Shown here piece by piece: positions 48,669-59,611 of a DNA stretch of 64,000 nucleotides. The notes below the pieces were generated by a model that was given only the letters and a program-made list of their open reading frames with translations, was not told where the DNA came from and made no database searches. Made by a program: the position numbers and the translations under genes. Origin of the DNA: Parapristionchus giblindavisi (lineage: Eukaryota > Nematoda > Chromadorea > Rhabditida > Diplogasteridae). The stretch is taken from contig CALSFV010000243.1 of the NCBI GenBank assembly GCA_943737045.1, positions 745,449 through 809,448 on the forward strand, given 5' to 3'. Numbering within the stretch: the first letter of the stretch is position 1; every line of letters starts with the position of its first letter.

Positions 48669-49100
48669 ATTTGACACCGTCTATCTTGACCCAGATTTGA
48701 TCGCGTCTAATTTGACCCACATTCGACGGTGTCAAATTTGGCATGCCAATTTTGACGGTGTCAAATTTGACATGCCAATTTTGACACCGTCTTTCTTGAC
48801 CCAGATTTGACCGCGTCTAATTTGACCCACATTCGACGGTGTCAAATTTGGCATGCCAATTTTGACGGTGTCAAATTTGACATGCCAATTTTGACACCGT
48901 CTTTCTTGACCCAGATTTGACCGCGTCTAATTTGACCCACATTCGACGGTGTCAAATTTGGCATGCCAATTTTGACGGTGTCAAATTTGGCATGCCAATT
49001 TTGACACCGTCAATCTTGACCCAGATTTGACCGCGTCTAATTTGACCCACATTCGACGGTGTCAAATTTGGCATGCCAATTTTGACGGTGTCAAATTTGT
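48669..49100. repeat. 110-bp tandem array with TTTGGCATGCCAA palindromes
   Basis: TTGACACCGTC recurs at 48781, 48891 and 49001, giving an exact 110-bp period, about four units. Each unit carries CGGTGTCAAATTTGGCATGCC and complementary blocks, so single units can fold. Confidence 0.9.
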
Positions 49101-49258
49101 CACATTGAGGGAATAATTACCAATGTACAGATATGAAATGAACAATACAAACGAGAGTGAACAATGATTCGAGGGGAATAAAATGAGGGTGGAATGGGTT
49201 GTGGGATGATGTTCCTCGTCGTCTAGGGGCTGCTTCCAGTGTGCGACGTCCTCAGAAC
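49100..49258 (-). pseudogene. Possible second exon of broken auxilin-like gene
   Basis: After an acceptor AAATCAG (49265-49259), the minus strand reads VL and, in a shifted frame, EDVAHWKQPLDDEE. This resembles the auxilin segment VLWxGExxWKPVxMAD. In the frame set by the exon at 56828 it stops after about 11 codons. Downstream the frame runs into the satellite array, with no HPD motif. Confidence 0.4.
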
Positions 49259-50057
49259 CTGATTTAAGAAAATATTGTCAGAGTTCATTTTTCGCATTAT
49301 AACTTGTCTAATCTTTATGATCAACGATAAATTAAAATACTGTTAAGGTCATGCGCAATGAAAAAAGGCTTTCATCTCAATTCTGAAGAATAACATTTTG
49401 TTTTAGAATTTATGCAGTGTTCAGAACTTGGAAAATTCACGAAATACTTTTCGGAAGTTAAAGTGAAAATGCTATATTTTGAATGAGAAATATGGGTTTT
49501 AAATACAATACTTTAGAAGAAAAAAATCGTTCAATTAAAACAACTAAGTAAGGTCATATAAGGTATGCTATGAAACGAATATCGTAAATATTGGATCATT
49601 ATAATGACCCTAAGCCGCAAAACAACGAAAATGCAGCGAAAATTGCAGGTAAGCTTTTAATATTTCAAAGTATCACTAAACATTAATAAAGTGCGTCCGT
49701 AACACTGTTTGCGACACAAAAATGAAATCATCACTCAGTATATCAAAATCGAGTTTTGAATGAAGCAAAAATGGTGAAATGAATTAGGACCATGCACATC
49801 TCTAGGCATGCCCTGTCATCCCGCAAAGTCTCACAAGGGAAGTGTATGAAATATCTTTTAGACCTATAGACGAAAGTATTTTTCCTCGATAGATATAGGC
49901 AATATAAGGTCGGAACCAAAAACTCAGCGGCTGGCATGCACTTTCCGATTTTATATAATTAATCAAATTTTGTACATTCGAACGCGCTGTTTTCATTCTG
50001 TTTAGGCTGTGAAATAAGACACCCCTGATAGAGCCCTTGACAGAGCAGTGAGAACAT

Positions 50058-50125
50058 GGCGACGTGGTGTAGTGGTAGCGTGTTCTCTTCTTGATCACTA
50101 GGTGGGTGGTTCGAATACACCTATG
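50058..50125 (+). repeat. tRNA-like sequence (A and B boxes), not a functional tRNA
   Basis: TGGTGTAGTGGTAGCGTG is a pol III A box and D arm, and GGTTCGAATAC is a B box. The anticodon loop reads TCTTCTT (UUC, Glu-like). The acceptor ends do not pair, so this is a tRNA-derived SINE-type head rather than a working tRNA. Confidence 0.65.
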
Positions 50126-50734
50126 GACATTTTTCTTTTGCTAATTTTTAAACGTTCCGGACTTGTAATTTGGATCAGAAAAAAAATTTAAAATCTTTTT
50201 CACAATTTTTATGTAGCTGTTGAACTTGAATTTCATCATTTAGGAAAACAAAAAAATAAAGCAATATCAAACTTTCTAAACTACTCTTCCTGTCCACAGG
50301 GATAATTAATCAGTGAGATTATTTATGAAATGCTCCAAATGTGAATGAATAGCCGATTGCAATACTGCAAAGTTATGGCAGGTATATGGCAAAATTATAA
50401 TAGTATGCCCGTTGATAGGTTTGGATTCACCTTTGAGACTCCACCGATGTCCCCGTGCAAAGGAAGAGCAGTTTGGAAAATTTGAGCAAACATATTTGCA
50501 GAAGTTATCAAAATGATATTCTTCCGTAGCAACTTGTTACATATAAGCTCTCTCCCAAAATCAAATTATCACTATGCTAGTAAACGTAATGTTGGACAAG
50601 ATTTATTTTTTGTTTTCCTAAATGATAAAATTCAAGTTCAACAGCTACATACAAATTGTAAAAAAAGATTTTAAATTTTTTTCTGATCAAAATTACAAGT
50701 CCGGAACGTTTAAAAATTAGCAAAAGAAAAATGT

Positions 50735-50803
50735 CCATGGGTTTATTCGAACCAGCAACATAGTGATCAAGAAGAGAACACGCTACCACTACACCACGTC
50801 GCC
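50735..50803 (-). repeat. tRNA-like sequence, inverted copy
   Basis: Reverse complement of the 50058 copy with the same A box, B box and anticodon loop and a slightly different T arm. Confidence 0.65.
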
Positions 50804-51463
50804 ATTCTCACTGCTCTGTCAAGTGCTCTATCAGGGGTGTCTTATTTCATAGCATACACAGCCTGAAAACAGCGCGTTCGAATGTACAAAATTTGATTAA
50901 TTATATAAAATCGGAAAGTGCATGCCAGCCGCTGATTTTTTGGTTCCGATCTTATATTGCGTATAGCTATCGAGGAAAAATACTCTCGTCTATAGGTCTA
51001 AAAGATATTTCTTACACTTCCCTTGTCAGTATGCAATTTTCATTTTGGAAACACCGGTTCGGTAAGGTGAATTTTGAGCTCGAATTTCTCGCTTCTGGTG
51101 TGTTTTAGTGAAAAAAATGTCACAATAGTGACCCCCGCTCTTTTTTCGAACTCTATCGGTCTAAACCAAACATAAGTTATGAGCATACCTGTGAACAGAG
51201 TTACTCTTCTAGGCTAATAACTCAAAAATTGAGGAAAAGGAGGTGCTCTTCTTCCAGTATGTTCTTAACTTTTGTTTGCGCTTTCTAATGAGAGGTTTGC
51301 GAGAAGAAGAAAAAAACGTAACAGTTCATCCCCTTGGAAATTTCCTGATGATTTGAAGTCATTTTCAACCCATTTTTTTCCATTCCTTCATTTAAATTCT
51401 TTGTCATTCGCTTTATTACGTTGTTCGACCCATTCACCCTTCACGAACATGGCCCATATCAAC

Positions 51464-51797
51464 TAGGGTGGCGAAAATGACTCATGAATATTCATTTCTA
51501 TGGCCTAAAATGAGTGGCTCACTTTCCTTGCGATTATTCATTCCAAGTGATAGTTGACCGGTCTCCCCTGCGAATATTCGCTTTTTTGCGAGTCGAAGTG
51601 AGTCAAGAAAATTTGGTGAAAGAAGGGCTGAGAAAGCGGTCTGACTCGCACTCGACTCGCCTTTTTTGACTCATTCGCATTGACCTCTCTTCTAACAACT
51701 CATTCGCCGAGAGAGCGGTCGTAAACGCCTCTCCCGGGAATACTCACTCTAGACCGCTAAAGTGGACGAATAATCATGAATCATTTTCGCCACCCTA
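51464..51797. mobile_element. hAT-like MITE family E (TAGGGTGGCGAAAATGA ends)
   Basis: 334 bp flanked by ATATCAAC on both sides (8 bp). Ends TAGGGTGGCGAAAATGACTC and CATTTTCGCCACCCTA. A partial relative starts near 52900. Confidence 0.9.
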
Positions 51798-51990
51798 ATA
51801 TCAACGGCTGCACTTGGGGGAGAGGGGGGGGGTTAAAAGATTGTCTTGAACAAGGGAATGGACACACTGAGAGCACAGCGTTCTCATGACTTTCAAAGCA
51901 AGAACGACCGCTCAACATACAAACTCTCTCGAATACAATGGTCTCTCCTTTGTCTTGCTTTGGAAGAAAAATGGCTTGGACCAGAATACT

Positions 51991-52153
51991 GTGAGAGCAA
52001 ACTTACCTGGCAAATCGTTACCCCGATACACTTTCCTGGCAAACGATTACCCCAAATGGTGAATTCAGCCGTTGAATAATTCACCATTTGGGGTAATCGT
52101 TTGCCAGGAAAGTGTATCGGGGTAACGATTTGCCAGGTCAGTTTGCTCTCAGT
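51991..52153. repeat. Near-perfect hairpin, 75-bp arms
   Basis: GTGAGAGCAAAC...CCTGGCAAACGATTACCCC pairs with GGGGTAATCGTTTGCCAGG...GTTTGCTCTCA around a short centre near 52070. Confidence 0.9.
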
Positions 52154-53829
52154 GCAGTCACGATGGCTTTTTTTCTTTCTCAAAGATGAAGGGAATTCGA
52201 CAGAAATAGACGAGGAAAGCTTAGTTAGAGTGTATTACCAAGAGCCACAAGGAAATCTTCCCATGAGATAATCATGTCATACTAATAGATTGTGTCAGAA
52301 TTAACTGTGTTTTTTTGGTTCGAACTTTTGCCGTCTTTTGTGATAACGCCTCATGTCTCGCGAAACCGCACACATACAACACTCCCTCCCTCTGTCACTC
52401 CCCGAGATATCAGTCAGTCTACTATCCGCCAGTTGCGAATAAACAACATGTTCTTCTTTTCTTTTTCTCTCTGGTCTCAAAGTCCCTCATAGTCGAAGGC
52501 GCATAGCTGAAGTTTGCCACTCGGATCCCCTTCTGATACAACGGTGGAAGGAGCTGATGACGTTTGTGCTGGCACTCTCTACATGCCTTGAAAGTTGTAC
52601 TTTCAATGCGCATAGTGAGCTTTAAACATATCGGAAATCAATATCAGATATGTCTTTCGATTCGTGCGATGAATCTCTACCATTCTATGCAGAATGGAAT
52701 GGGTTGAAAATGACTTCAAATCATCAGAAAATTTCCGAGGGGGGTGAACCGTACGAACGCATTAACGTATTTTTTCTCGCAAACCCCTCATTAGAAAGCG
52801 CATGCAAAACATAATAACTTACTGCAAGAAGAGCACCTCGTTTCCCTCAATTTTTGAGTTACAGGGTGGGCATTAATTATTGTGACACATTATTATTAGG
52901 GTGGTGGGAACGAATCACGGATGATTTTCCCCTTGGCCCTTCTATCTCGGTTGTCCGAAGAGAGACTCTATACAGCCTCTCTCTCGCACGGGAGAGTGAT
53001 CAACGGGCCAATGAGTTGGAATGAGAGTGAGAATTTCGGGCCAATTTCGGGCCGAACCTATTTTCTGGACTCTTAGTAATCGTACTGATATGATTAAAAT
53101 ATCATTGGATTTAGGTTTTTGAGATCTTTTAGGCTATAGTAGAAACAAGTTAATTATGAATTTTTGAAATTTCGTTTTTTTTCATAGTGAAATGACTAAT
53201 TCGTGCGGAAAGGTAAGTTGAAAAGTGTAAGTTGAAAATTCATTTATTATTATTAGCATTATTATTATTATGACATCGGGAATACCAATAAAAAAAGGGG
53301 AAAAGCGATTCAACGGGCCAATACAATGAAACATCGGATGGTTAATATATTATTAGGTTGTAGCACAAGTTCTTTTGAATTTAGAGGCGCACATTCAAGT
53401 TAAATGTGGAGTCCCACGAATATTTTGGTGAACAAACTGTGAAGACAGTGTTGGATAATGACAATGAAATAGCGAAAGTTATTCTGCATAACATACATAT
53501 ATTATAGCCGATATGTTACGCAGTTGCATAGACATTCTAGGGCCTCCATCTTTAAATTATCTTTGTTTATCGACCACACTGGGGATGGATATATTTGCTG
53601 TTGTAGTCAATGGTTCCCTGTTATATTCCAGCCACACCGTGGCACACTACTTTTGGTAGGACGTGGGTTATTGTGCAAACTGTGATGCCAACCACGTTTC
53701 GACATCTTCTTTGTTCTTATAATTTTCATTTAATAAAGTAAGTGGGAGGCCTGAACTAACAATAAAGGCACAATCCGAAAGAGTAAGGACCGGAGAGTAA
53801 GGAGGAGCAGGACGTGCCCGATTATATCA

Positions 53830-54703
53830 GTGACCTCAACTATTCGCATGCGATATATATGGCATTTATGCTGATGATCTTAAGATTTTTGCTGAAGTCC
53901 CTAAGTATGCTAATGACCTACAGCTTGCGATTGATTCGGTATCTGAATGGTCTCGGCAATGGAATATGTCTTTAAATGAGGCTAAATGCTCGGTGATGAA
54001 CTTTGGCCCGCTCAAACAACGTACTCAATATATTCTTAATGATAGTGTTCTCAATGCTGTTTCCTCTGTTAAAGATCTAGGAGTTTTATTCTCGCCCACC
54101 CTCAACTTTAATGATCATATCAAGAAGTTAGTTACTAAATCCAGATCAAAGATCAATATTCTGTTCAAATCTTTTCGTTCTAGCGACCCTCTTGTTTATG
54201 TACGAGCCTATACATCCTTTATCCGTCCTATTATAGAAAATTCCTCAATCGTTTGGAATCCCTCTAGTGTTTACTTATGTAATGATATTGAGTCCCTTCA
54301 ACGTGATTTCACTAGACGTTTGTTCTATCGTTGCAATATCCCTTATGTAGATTATATTTCCCGGCTGAAATCCTTTAACCTCACCACTCTTGAGAAACGA
54401 CGTTCTATTGCTGATTTGTTTTTTTATATACAATTCTTTAAATAGGAATTATGAATTTGATGATTCTTTTATGTATTCTAAAATTCCTCTCTATCGTAGT
54501 CATCGCTTTTCACATCACCCATTCCGTATAACCATACCATATAATATCTCCAGTACCAAGACAACTTGTGCAAGTAGAGTAATTCAAATCTGGAATAGTC
54601 TTCCCACTGATATCGTTACATCTTCTCCTATTCGTTTTAAATCTTTTCTTAATTCTGTTGAGATTGATCCCCTCTTGCCCCCCACACTTCTACGTCATTT
54701 ATA
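53830..54703 (+). pseudogene. 5'-truncated non-LTR retrotransposon, reverse-transcriptase C-terminus
   Basis: Reads IYGIYADDLKIFAEVP (catalytic YADD box), then EWSRQWNMSLNEAKC, KDLGVLFSPTLNF, YTSFIRPIIENSSIVWNPSS and DFTRRLFYRCN. These are the palm/thumb blocks of jockey/CR1-type reverse transcriptases. A one-base slip in the T run near 54420 moves the rest to another frame (IYNSLNRNYEFDD...RVIQIWNSLPTDIV), ending at 54704. Upstream of YADD another frame break occurs near 53850. The 5' part with the endonuclease is missing, as is usual for these elements. Confidence 0.88.
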
Positions 54704-54842
54704 ATTACCCACCCCATACATCATTTCCCCATTTCCCACCCCATTTCCCTGCTGCCTTCAACCGATTCGCTGATAACGCGACGGACCTCCATCAACCTAT
54801 ATTTATTACATATCTGTCCTATTGTTCATTTGTTATGATGGA

Positions 54843-54846
54843 AATA

Positions 54847-54879
<33 letters not shown>
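54843..54879 (+). repeat. (AAAG)n tail of the non-LTR element
   Basis: About nine GAAA units at the 3' end of the reverse-transcriptase fragment, typical of the simple-repeat tails of non-LTR elements. Confidence 0.85.
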
Positions 54880-54880
<1 letters not shown>

Positions 54881-54916
54881 CAATGGTTCCTTTCGCACTT
54901 CTTTCAACATAGAGTC

Positions 54917-55437
54917 CAGGGCTGTGCGAAAAAAAAATTTCGAAAAAAATTCGAAAAACGAAATTTTTCGGAAATAAAAGTCGAAAAAATCGAAAAATTT
55001 CGAAAAAATCGAAAAATGTTGTATAAGAATTTCTAAATGCAATTTCTTTTAATTTCTCGCGACTTGCTTGGCACGAGTCCCAGTTACTATATCAAGCTAA
55101 AGAATAATATCCAAAGTGTCTTTTTGAGAGAGTTTGGATTATTCTATGGTAGTTCAGTTAGACAACCTATCTCTAAGAGAATTTGCCAGACAAATTAATA
55201 CAATTACATTTGCAAAAAATGATTACATTATTACAAACGTTACCTGGAATACAACTACAGAACTTTCAAATAATACCGAATTGACAAAATATTCAATTTT
55301 AAGTGCTATTTTCAGTTCTCCTTTTTTTCGATTTTTCGAGAAAAAAGTCGAAAAATTTTTCGTCGAAAAAATTGTTCGAAAAAAGTCGAAAAATCGAAAA
55401 ATCCGAAAAATCGAAAAACGAAAAATGCACAGCCCTG
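54917..55437. mobile_element. hAT-like MITE family F (CAGGGCTGTGC ends)
   Basis: 521 bp flanked by ATAGAGTC on both sides (8 bp). Ends CAGGGCTGTGCGAAAA and ATGCACAGCCCTG. Long arms of TCGAAAAA repeats. Inserted just after the AAAG tail. Confidence 0.93.
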
Positions 55438-55633
55438 ATAGAGTCTATACATTATCTGATGTTTTCATGTTTAGTGTTTGGTTCTAAGTTCTATCCTTTT
55501 CAAATTCACTGGCTAATGCACACTGTTATTCCGTCTTCAGAGTCATAAATATTAGTGTTTCCGATCATGATTTAAGTTTCAAGTCAATCGGATAATTTTA
55601 AGTCTAAATATGAAGTCCAAAATGGATTGTTAC

Positions 55634-55826
55634 CATAGGTGGGCGCGTGAAAACGAATTATTTTTGCGCACAGCCTTGCCTTCCCTTTCTGGGCCTTGCG
55701 CATAGCTTTACCTCGCAAAAATTGGAAAATTTCGAGTCAAATCGGCTAAAAAATGGCCATGCGCATAGCCTTGCCATACAATTTCCCGGTTTGCGCACAG
55801 CCTTTCCCCCAGCGTGCCCACGTATG
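55634..55826. mobile_element. hAT-like MITE family C inside the Tc1-like element
   Basis: 193 bp flanked by ATTGTTAC on both sides (8 bp). It splits the 5' end of the Tc1-like transposase remnant. Confidence 0.92.
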
Positions 55827-55834
55827 ATTGTTAC

Positions 55835-56340
55835 CGTGCGAGGGCGCGGCATGAGCGTAACCGCCATATCGAAAGCAGTTGGCGTTCTCGAACAAAAGGT
55901 CTACCGGACGCTGGCGAGGCACAGGGAGACTGGAGAGATACTGGACCATATTGGGAGATAAATAAAGCCCAAGGTGGTCACGCCGAAGATCGTCGTGGCT
56001 GTGAAAAACAGAATCGGCCGAATTCCGCAGCACTTGGATATAGAAGCTGGCTCGGGACTTCAAGATGGGTCCCGACTCAATGGGGAAAGTGGTGAACGTG
56101 AAGCTGAATATAACTCCGTACCGTGTAAAAAAAAGCGGCCATCCTCAGGGGAAGAATCAGGAGATGTGCCTAAACTTCTTTTTTTTGTCGCTTTGTCCTT
56201 GCTCGCACGCACCCATGAAGTAATGGTTTTAACCGGAATGTGCGCCTTCGTAAGGCACACCTGATTTTTCTGAATCGGGGCGACAAGATCAAGAAGGAGT
56301 GCTACTTAGAGAAGATAGTCAAGGACGCTCCAACCAACCA
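55835..56340 (+). pseudogene. Tc1-like transposase N-terminal fragment
   Basis: Reads VRGRGMSVTAISKAVGVLEQ KVYRTLARHRETG (helix-turn-helix), then after a stop KPKVVTPKIVVAVKNRIGRI as in Tc1-type RTVVTPE..AAVKRKI. Later fragments include KLNITPYRV and LLARTHEV in changing frames. No catalytic DDE part is present. Dead copy. Confidence 0.75.
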
Positions 56341-56827
56341 ATTCAATCCAATCTTTTTTATATATATTTGAACGCAACTCGATTTAAAAAAAATATTTCG
56401 TTTTATTTGCGGTGTCACAATAATTAATGCCCACCCTGTTTTTGCTTTTCAGAGGCATTTTCATGACCACTGGTTTGTTTAGATCGAAAGAGCTCGAAAA
56501 AGGAGCGGAAATCACTCTTGTTTCACTTTTCCGCTAAAACGCACCAGAAGCAAAGAATTCGAGCTCAAAGTTAGGAATTCACTTTACCAAACTGGTGTAG
56601 GAAGCTCCAAAATGAAAATTGCATACTGAGACTTAGGGAGATGGTAGGACATGCATAGGGATGTCCAAAAATTGTCCTAGAAATTCACTAAAATTTGCTT
56701 TTTTGTCATCGAAAATGAGCATTTTCAAGCGAACATTTGAACAACGTTTTCCAGATTTTCATGAATTTTGAAATTTCTGAACACTGCATTAAAAATCAAA
56801 CAATAAAGAGAATCCTGTAAAGCGTAC

Positions 56828-56891
56828 CTCATGAAGAGACGCGAGCAGCGGTCGGACGTTTCGATCCTTGCCCTTTTGTCTTGTCGCCGAT
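56828..56891 (-). CDS. Exon resembling the auxilin/GAK J-domain start
   Basis: The 64-bp exon has good splice sites (TTGTAG acceptor, GAG|GTACGC donor). It encodes SATRQKGKDRNVRPLLASLH plus E. Vertebrate auxilin reads GKERNIRALLSTMHTVLW at the start of its J-domain, which recruits Hsc70 to uncoat clathrin vesicles. Earlier exons would lie at higher coordinates but none is seen to 64000. The rest of the J-domain is not found intact downstream. It is either the remains of a gene cut by transposons or a captured fragment. Confidence 0.5.
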
Positions 56892-57116
56892 CTACAATCA
56901 ATCAATCGCATCATAACCAATAAGATTAAAATTCAAACTTTCAATAATAACCAGTATCCCATCTATGACATTGCCGTATTTCAATTAATCAATACTACCA
57001 TATAATCTACCGTATTCTAAATAATCAATACCTCCTACTGTGCCCTAATCAATCATCTACCTTAACTTATGTAACGCAACATCCGTGGTGTATGCAAACT
57101 TTTGTAATTCTATAAT

Positions 57117-57276
57117 ATTAGGTTGGTGCAGAAGTCATTGCCACTTTTTGATAGGCACATATCTCGTGACCGGAGTGTTTATTAACTTTGCGGTGGCAGG
57201 TGGTCAACAACAATTGCCACCCTTCAGAATTTATAGCGTTCAGGAATTCAGTTACCTTCCCTCCTTAAGTTTGTCC
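57117..57276. mobile_element. Mariner terminal fragment
   Basis: TTAGGTTGGTGCAGAAGTCA resembles the TTAGGTTGGGCAAAAAGTAATTG end of mariners. Similar ends occur near 53353 and 63730. No transposase follows. Confidence 0.5.
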
Positions 57277-57478
57277 CATAGGGCGAAAAGTATGTTACAA
57301 AGTATCAAGTCTGAGCAGATTTTAGCCAAAAAATTCACTTGGCTCAAAAACCTGACTGGATTTTGAGCCAAAATTCCACAAAAATTGAAAAACAGGAGCG
57401 GATTTTGAGCCAATTTTGCCAAAAATTGAAAAACCTGACCCGATTTTGAAAACCGATAACCTACCTATTCGACCTATG
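57277..57478. mobile_element. hAT-like MITE family D
   Basis: 202 bp, ends CATAGGGCGAAAAGT and TATTCGACCTATG. The flanks GTTTGTCC and GATTGTCC are an 8-bp duplication with one mismatch. Confidence 0.78.
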
Positions 57479-57479
57479 G

Positions 57480-57900
57480 ATTGTCCTAATAATAGTCCAT
57501 CAGCGTCATGTTCAACTTTACTTCTCATTTTCTCACACCACTAAGCGCGATGTGGAACGCCAGATGGCCAATGGCCCGCGGATCATTGCGATTTTATTTT
57601 TCTGGAAAACAGTTTTCCATAAAAATGTATTCCCAGTAAATGATCGTTTTCCAGGAAACCGGTTTTTACGTATGCATGGAGCAAAGCAAACATTCTCAAG
57701 GAAAACGATCAAATGGACAATTACCATTAGACTATGGGTGTTAATTGAAGGAGTTGGTATAAGGCGCGGGATAAGGTTTGATCGGATCTGCATATGGCGA
57801 ATTGCATATAGCAAGCCGAATTATCCGTATGATATGTAAAATTGATAGGCAAAATTTCTATTCAATCAAATTTAGGCAAAACATCGTATGATGTGATAGA
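57480..57900. other. Short inverted repeat and unclassified sequence
   Basis: TTTTTCTGGAAAACAGTTTTCC (about 57597) and the segment near 57645-57700 form an imperfect hairpin rich in GGAAAC/GTTTTC words. No gene recognised. Confidence 0.4.
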
Positions 57901-58312
57901 TTTTTCGCTGTGAGACGCAAATTTAAATTGGCCGGAATTCAAAACTGATTTTTTTCAAGGGGGACAGCGGTTCATTGGAGGGAAATCCCTGCATTTAACT
58001 TTGGCTTGCAGCCTCCCGCACTACGAAAAATCGGCAAAGTTGATTTGCAGGGGGATTCGAACCCTCGAGGTTCGAACGCTACACAAAAGTTCTGGGGGGG
58101 GGGGGACAATTCGGCAACGGATCATAAAACGGTTGGAAGAGGGCTATGGCAACACAAGTTGTACCATTGTTATCAGTAGAAGTGTACGGTATTGGAGTAC
58201 CGTAACCGTCAGGAATTGCGAACTGATTTTTTTCATTCGACGCATGACCCGGAGTTCATGGTCGAAATTGAACTAAGTCGAAAAATTCATGATGGCCCGA
58301 GATCAAATACTA

Positions 58313-59611
58313 CAGGGTGCGGCATAATTACGGAGACAAGACTTTTTGCATTTAGCAGCGGCTTTTGGGTGTTCCACCGGCGCTCTCGAAATCATTTCAT
58401 TAAAGCTCATCATTATGAGTATCTCGTTTCTTATTTTGGCGATGATTGATTTTCATTCAGTGAAATGGCACGTCGTAGTCTCTACCCCGCTTCCATTTTC
58501 CTCTGTACCAACCCGGTGTCGCACTTTCGGAGACCGCCTGGAGGCTCAAAGCGCATCGCTAGATCGTCCACAAAGTAATCAATCCCTTCTCCGAGTTCAA
58601 TACTATCTATGATCACAAGGGATAGGGCACGAAAACTTATGGGACCGCGAAGAGGGTCGTCAAGAACATCACAGATGAAATCCGGTACAGTGGCAAGATG
58701 AGCTGAAAGAATAAAGCAAAGAAGCTGGGAGTATAGGATAGATCGGTCATATGAATCACCCGTGGCTAGCTGAACCTTCACCCATAACAGATGAGCAAGG
58801 CCGACATCCTTTCCGACCGGAATCCTCATGCCACGCTCGAAAGATGAAAGTCACTCCCGGCTTGAACTGCGTCGGCGGACACAAGGTGGCAATTTTCTAC
58901 GATGAGAAGCTGTTCACTGTAAAACAATCGTACAGTGCCCAAAACGATATTATATGGGCAGATGACTCCTGTCTAGCGGATGAAAGGGGTAGAGTCGTAA
59001 AACAAGTCTCTCATCCCCGGAAAATCATCATATGAGTTGACACCTGTGCTACGGGCAAAAATCCCATGCTTTTCGTTGATCCTGGAATCAAGATGAACAA
59101 CGAGTACTGCCTAAAATGGATCCTGAAGAACTTTATGAACCCCTGGGCCAAGCTCCACTTCGGGAACAAGCGTTGGTGCTACCTGAAAGATTCTACACTG
59201 GCTCAAATAGCGAAGATTGCGCAAGCCTGGCTGAAGAGCCACTGTCCCTCCTTCATCACCTCCTCGGAATTGCATGCCTGCACGTCCGATCTGAACCTCC
59301 CCGAATATTCTGTGTGATCAGTTCTCGAGAGCAAGTCCTGAGCTAGTCCCCACTTGAATCTGGAGTCGCTGAATCACCCTTCTCCGGAAATGGGACAATA
59401 TTGACGTCCCGTACCTGTCCGCCACCGTCGATGCGCACCCGACCCCTTTAAAGCAAGTTATTCGAGCGAAATGAGGCAGAATTGAGAAGTAGTCATTGGT
59501 TGTTGTTGGTATGATAGTTGTTGATAAAATGTTATAAGTTGAGCCGATTTGCTCAACACGTGTGATGAGGGGAGATCAAACATGTTGTCTCCTTAATTAT
59601 GCCGCACCCTG
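58313..59611 (+). pseudogene. 1.3-kb mariner with dead transposase, TA target duplication
   Basis: Terminal repeats CAGGGTGCGGCATAATTA and its complement, flanked by TA on both sides. The catalytic half reads on the plus strand. KVAIFYDEKLFTVKQSY has the first Asp. After a TGA in place of a Trp comes VDTCATGKNPMLFVDPGIKM, then WCYLKDSTLAQ (second Asp) and TSDLNLPEYSV (third acid). The N-terminal half is scrambled by frameshifts. Length is normal for mariner (about 1.3 kb). It resembles the fossil at 1000-2936. Confidence 0.88.

Larger units (their letters stand above)
49833..51026. mobile_element. 1.2-kb foldback carrying opposed tRNA-like sequences
   Basis: Left arm about 49833-50255 and right arm about 50605-51026 are inverted copies (for example ACAAGGGAAGTGTATGAAAT against its complement). 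About 350 bp separates them. Each arm has one tRNA-like segment. Confidence 0.8.
51230..52860. mobile_element. 1.6-kb foldback
   Basis: TCAAAAATTGAGGAAAAGGA (about 51228) pairs with the segment ending TCAATTTTTGAGTT (about 52861). The block TTTGCGAGAAGAAG...GATTTGAAGTCATTTTCAACC (51293-51370) pairs with 52700-52790. It is interrupted by a MITE at 51464 and an exact hairpin at 51991. Confidence 0.7.
52864..56437 (+). mobile_element. Tc1-like element ends enclosing other insertions
   Basis: CAGGGTGGGCATTAATTATT (52864) and its complement ending near 56437 are perfect terminal repeats of at least 25 bp. The only transposase sequence inside is at 55835-56340. The rest is later insertions (retrotransposon fragment, hAT-like MITEs). 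Confidence 0.65.
49400..56800. mobile_element. 7.4-kb composite nest bounded by inverted repeats
   Basis: ATGCAGTGTTCAGAA (about 49412) and its complement TTCTGAACACTGCAT (about 56774) lie just inside the two exon-like fragments. The segment at about 51040-51110 is repeated inverted at about 56540-56620. Inside are two further foldbacks (49833-51026 and 51230-52860), a Tc1-like element, a retrotransposon fragment and several MITEs. Confidence 0.6.

Noticed and set aside
48669..49100. CRISPR array
   Set aside because: The 110-bp units are contiguous, with no unique spacers between them, in a eukaryotic genome.
50058..50125. Functional tRNA-Glu gene
   Set aside because: A and B boxes are good, but the acceptor stem does not pair and the T stem has mismatches.
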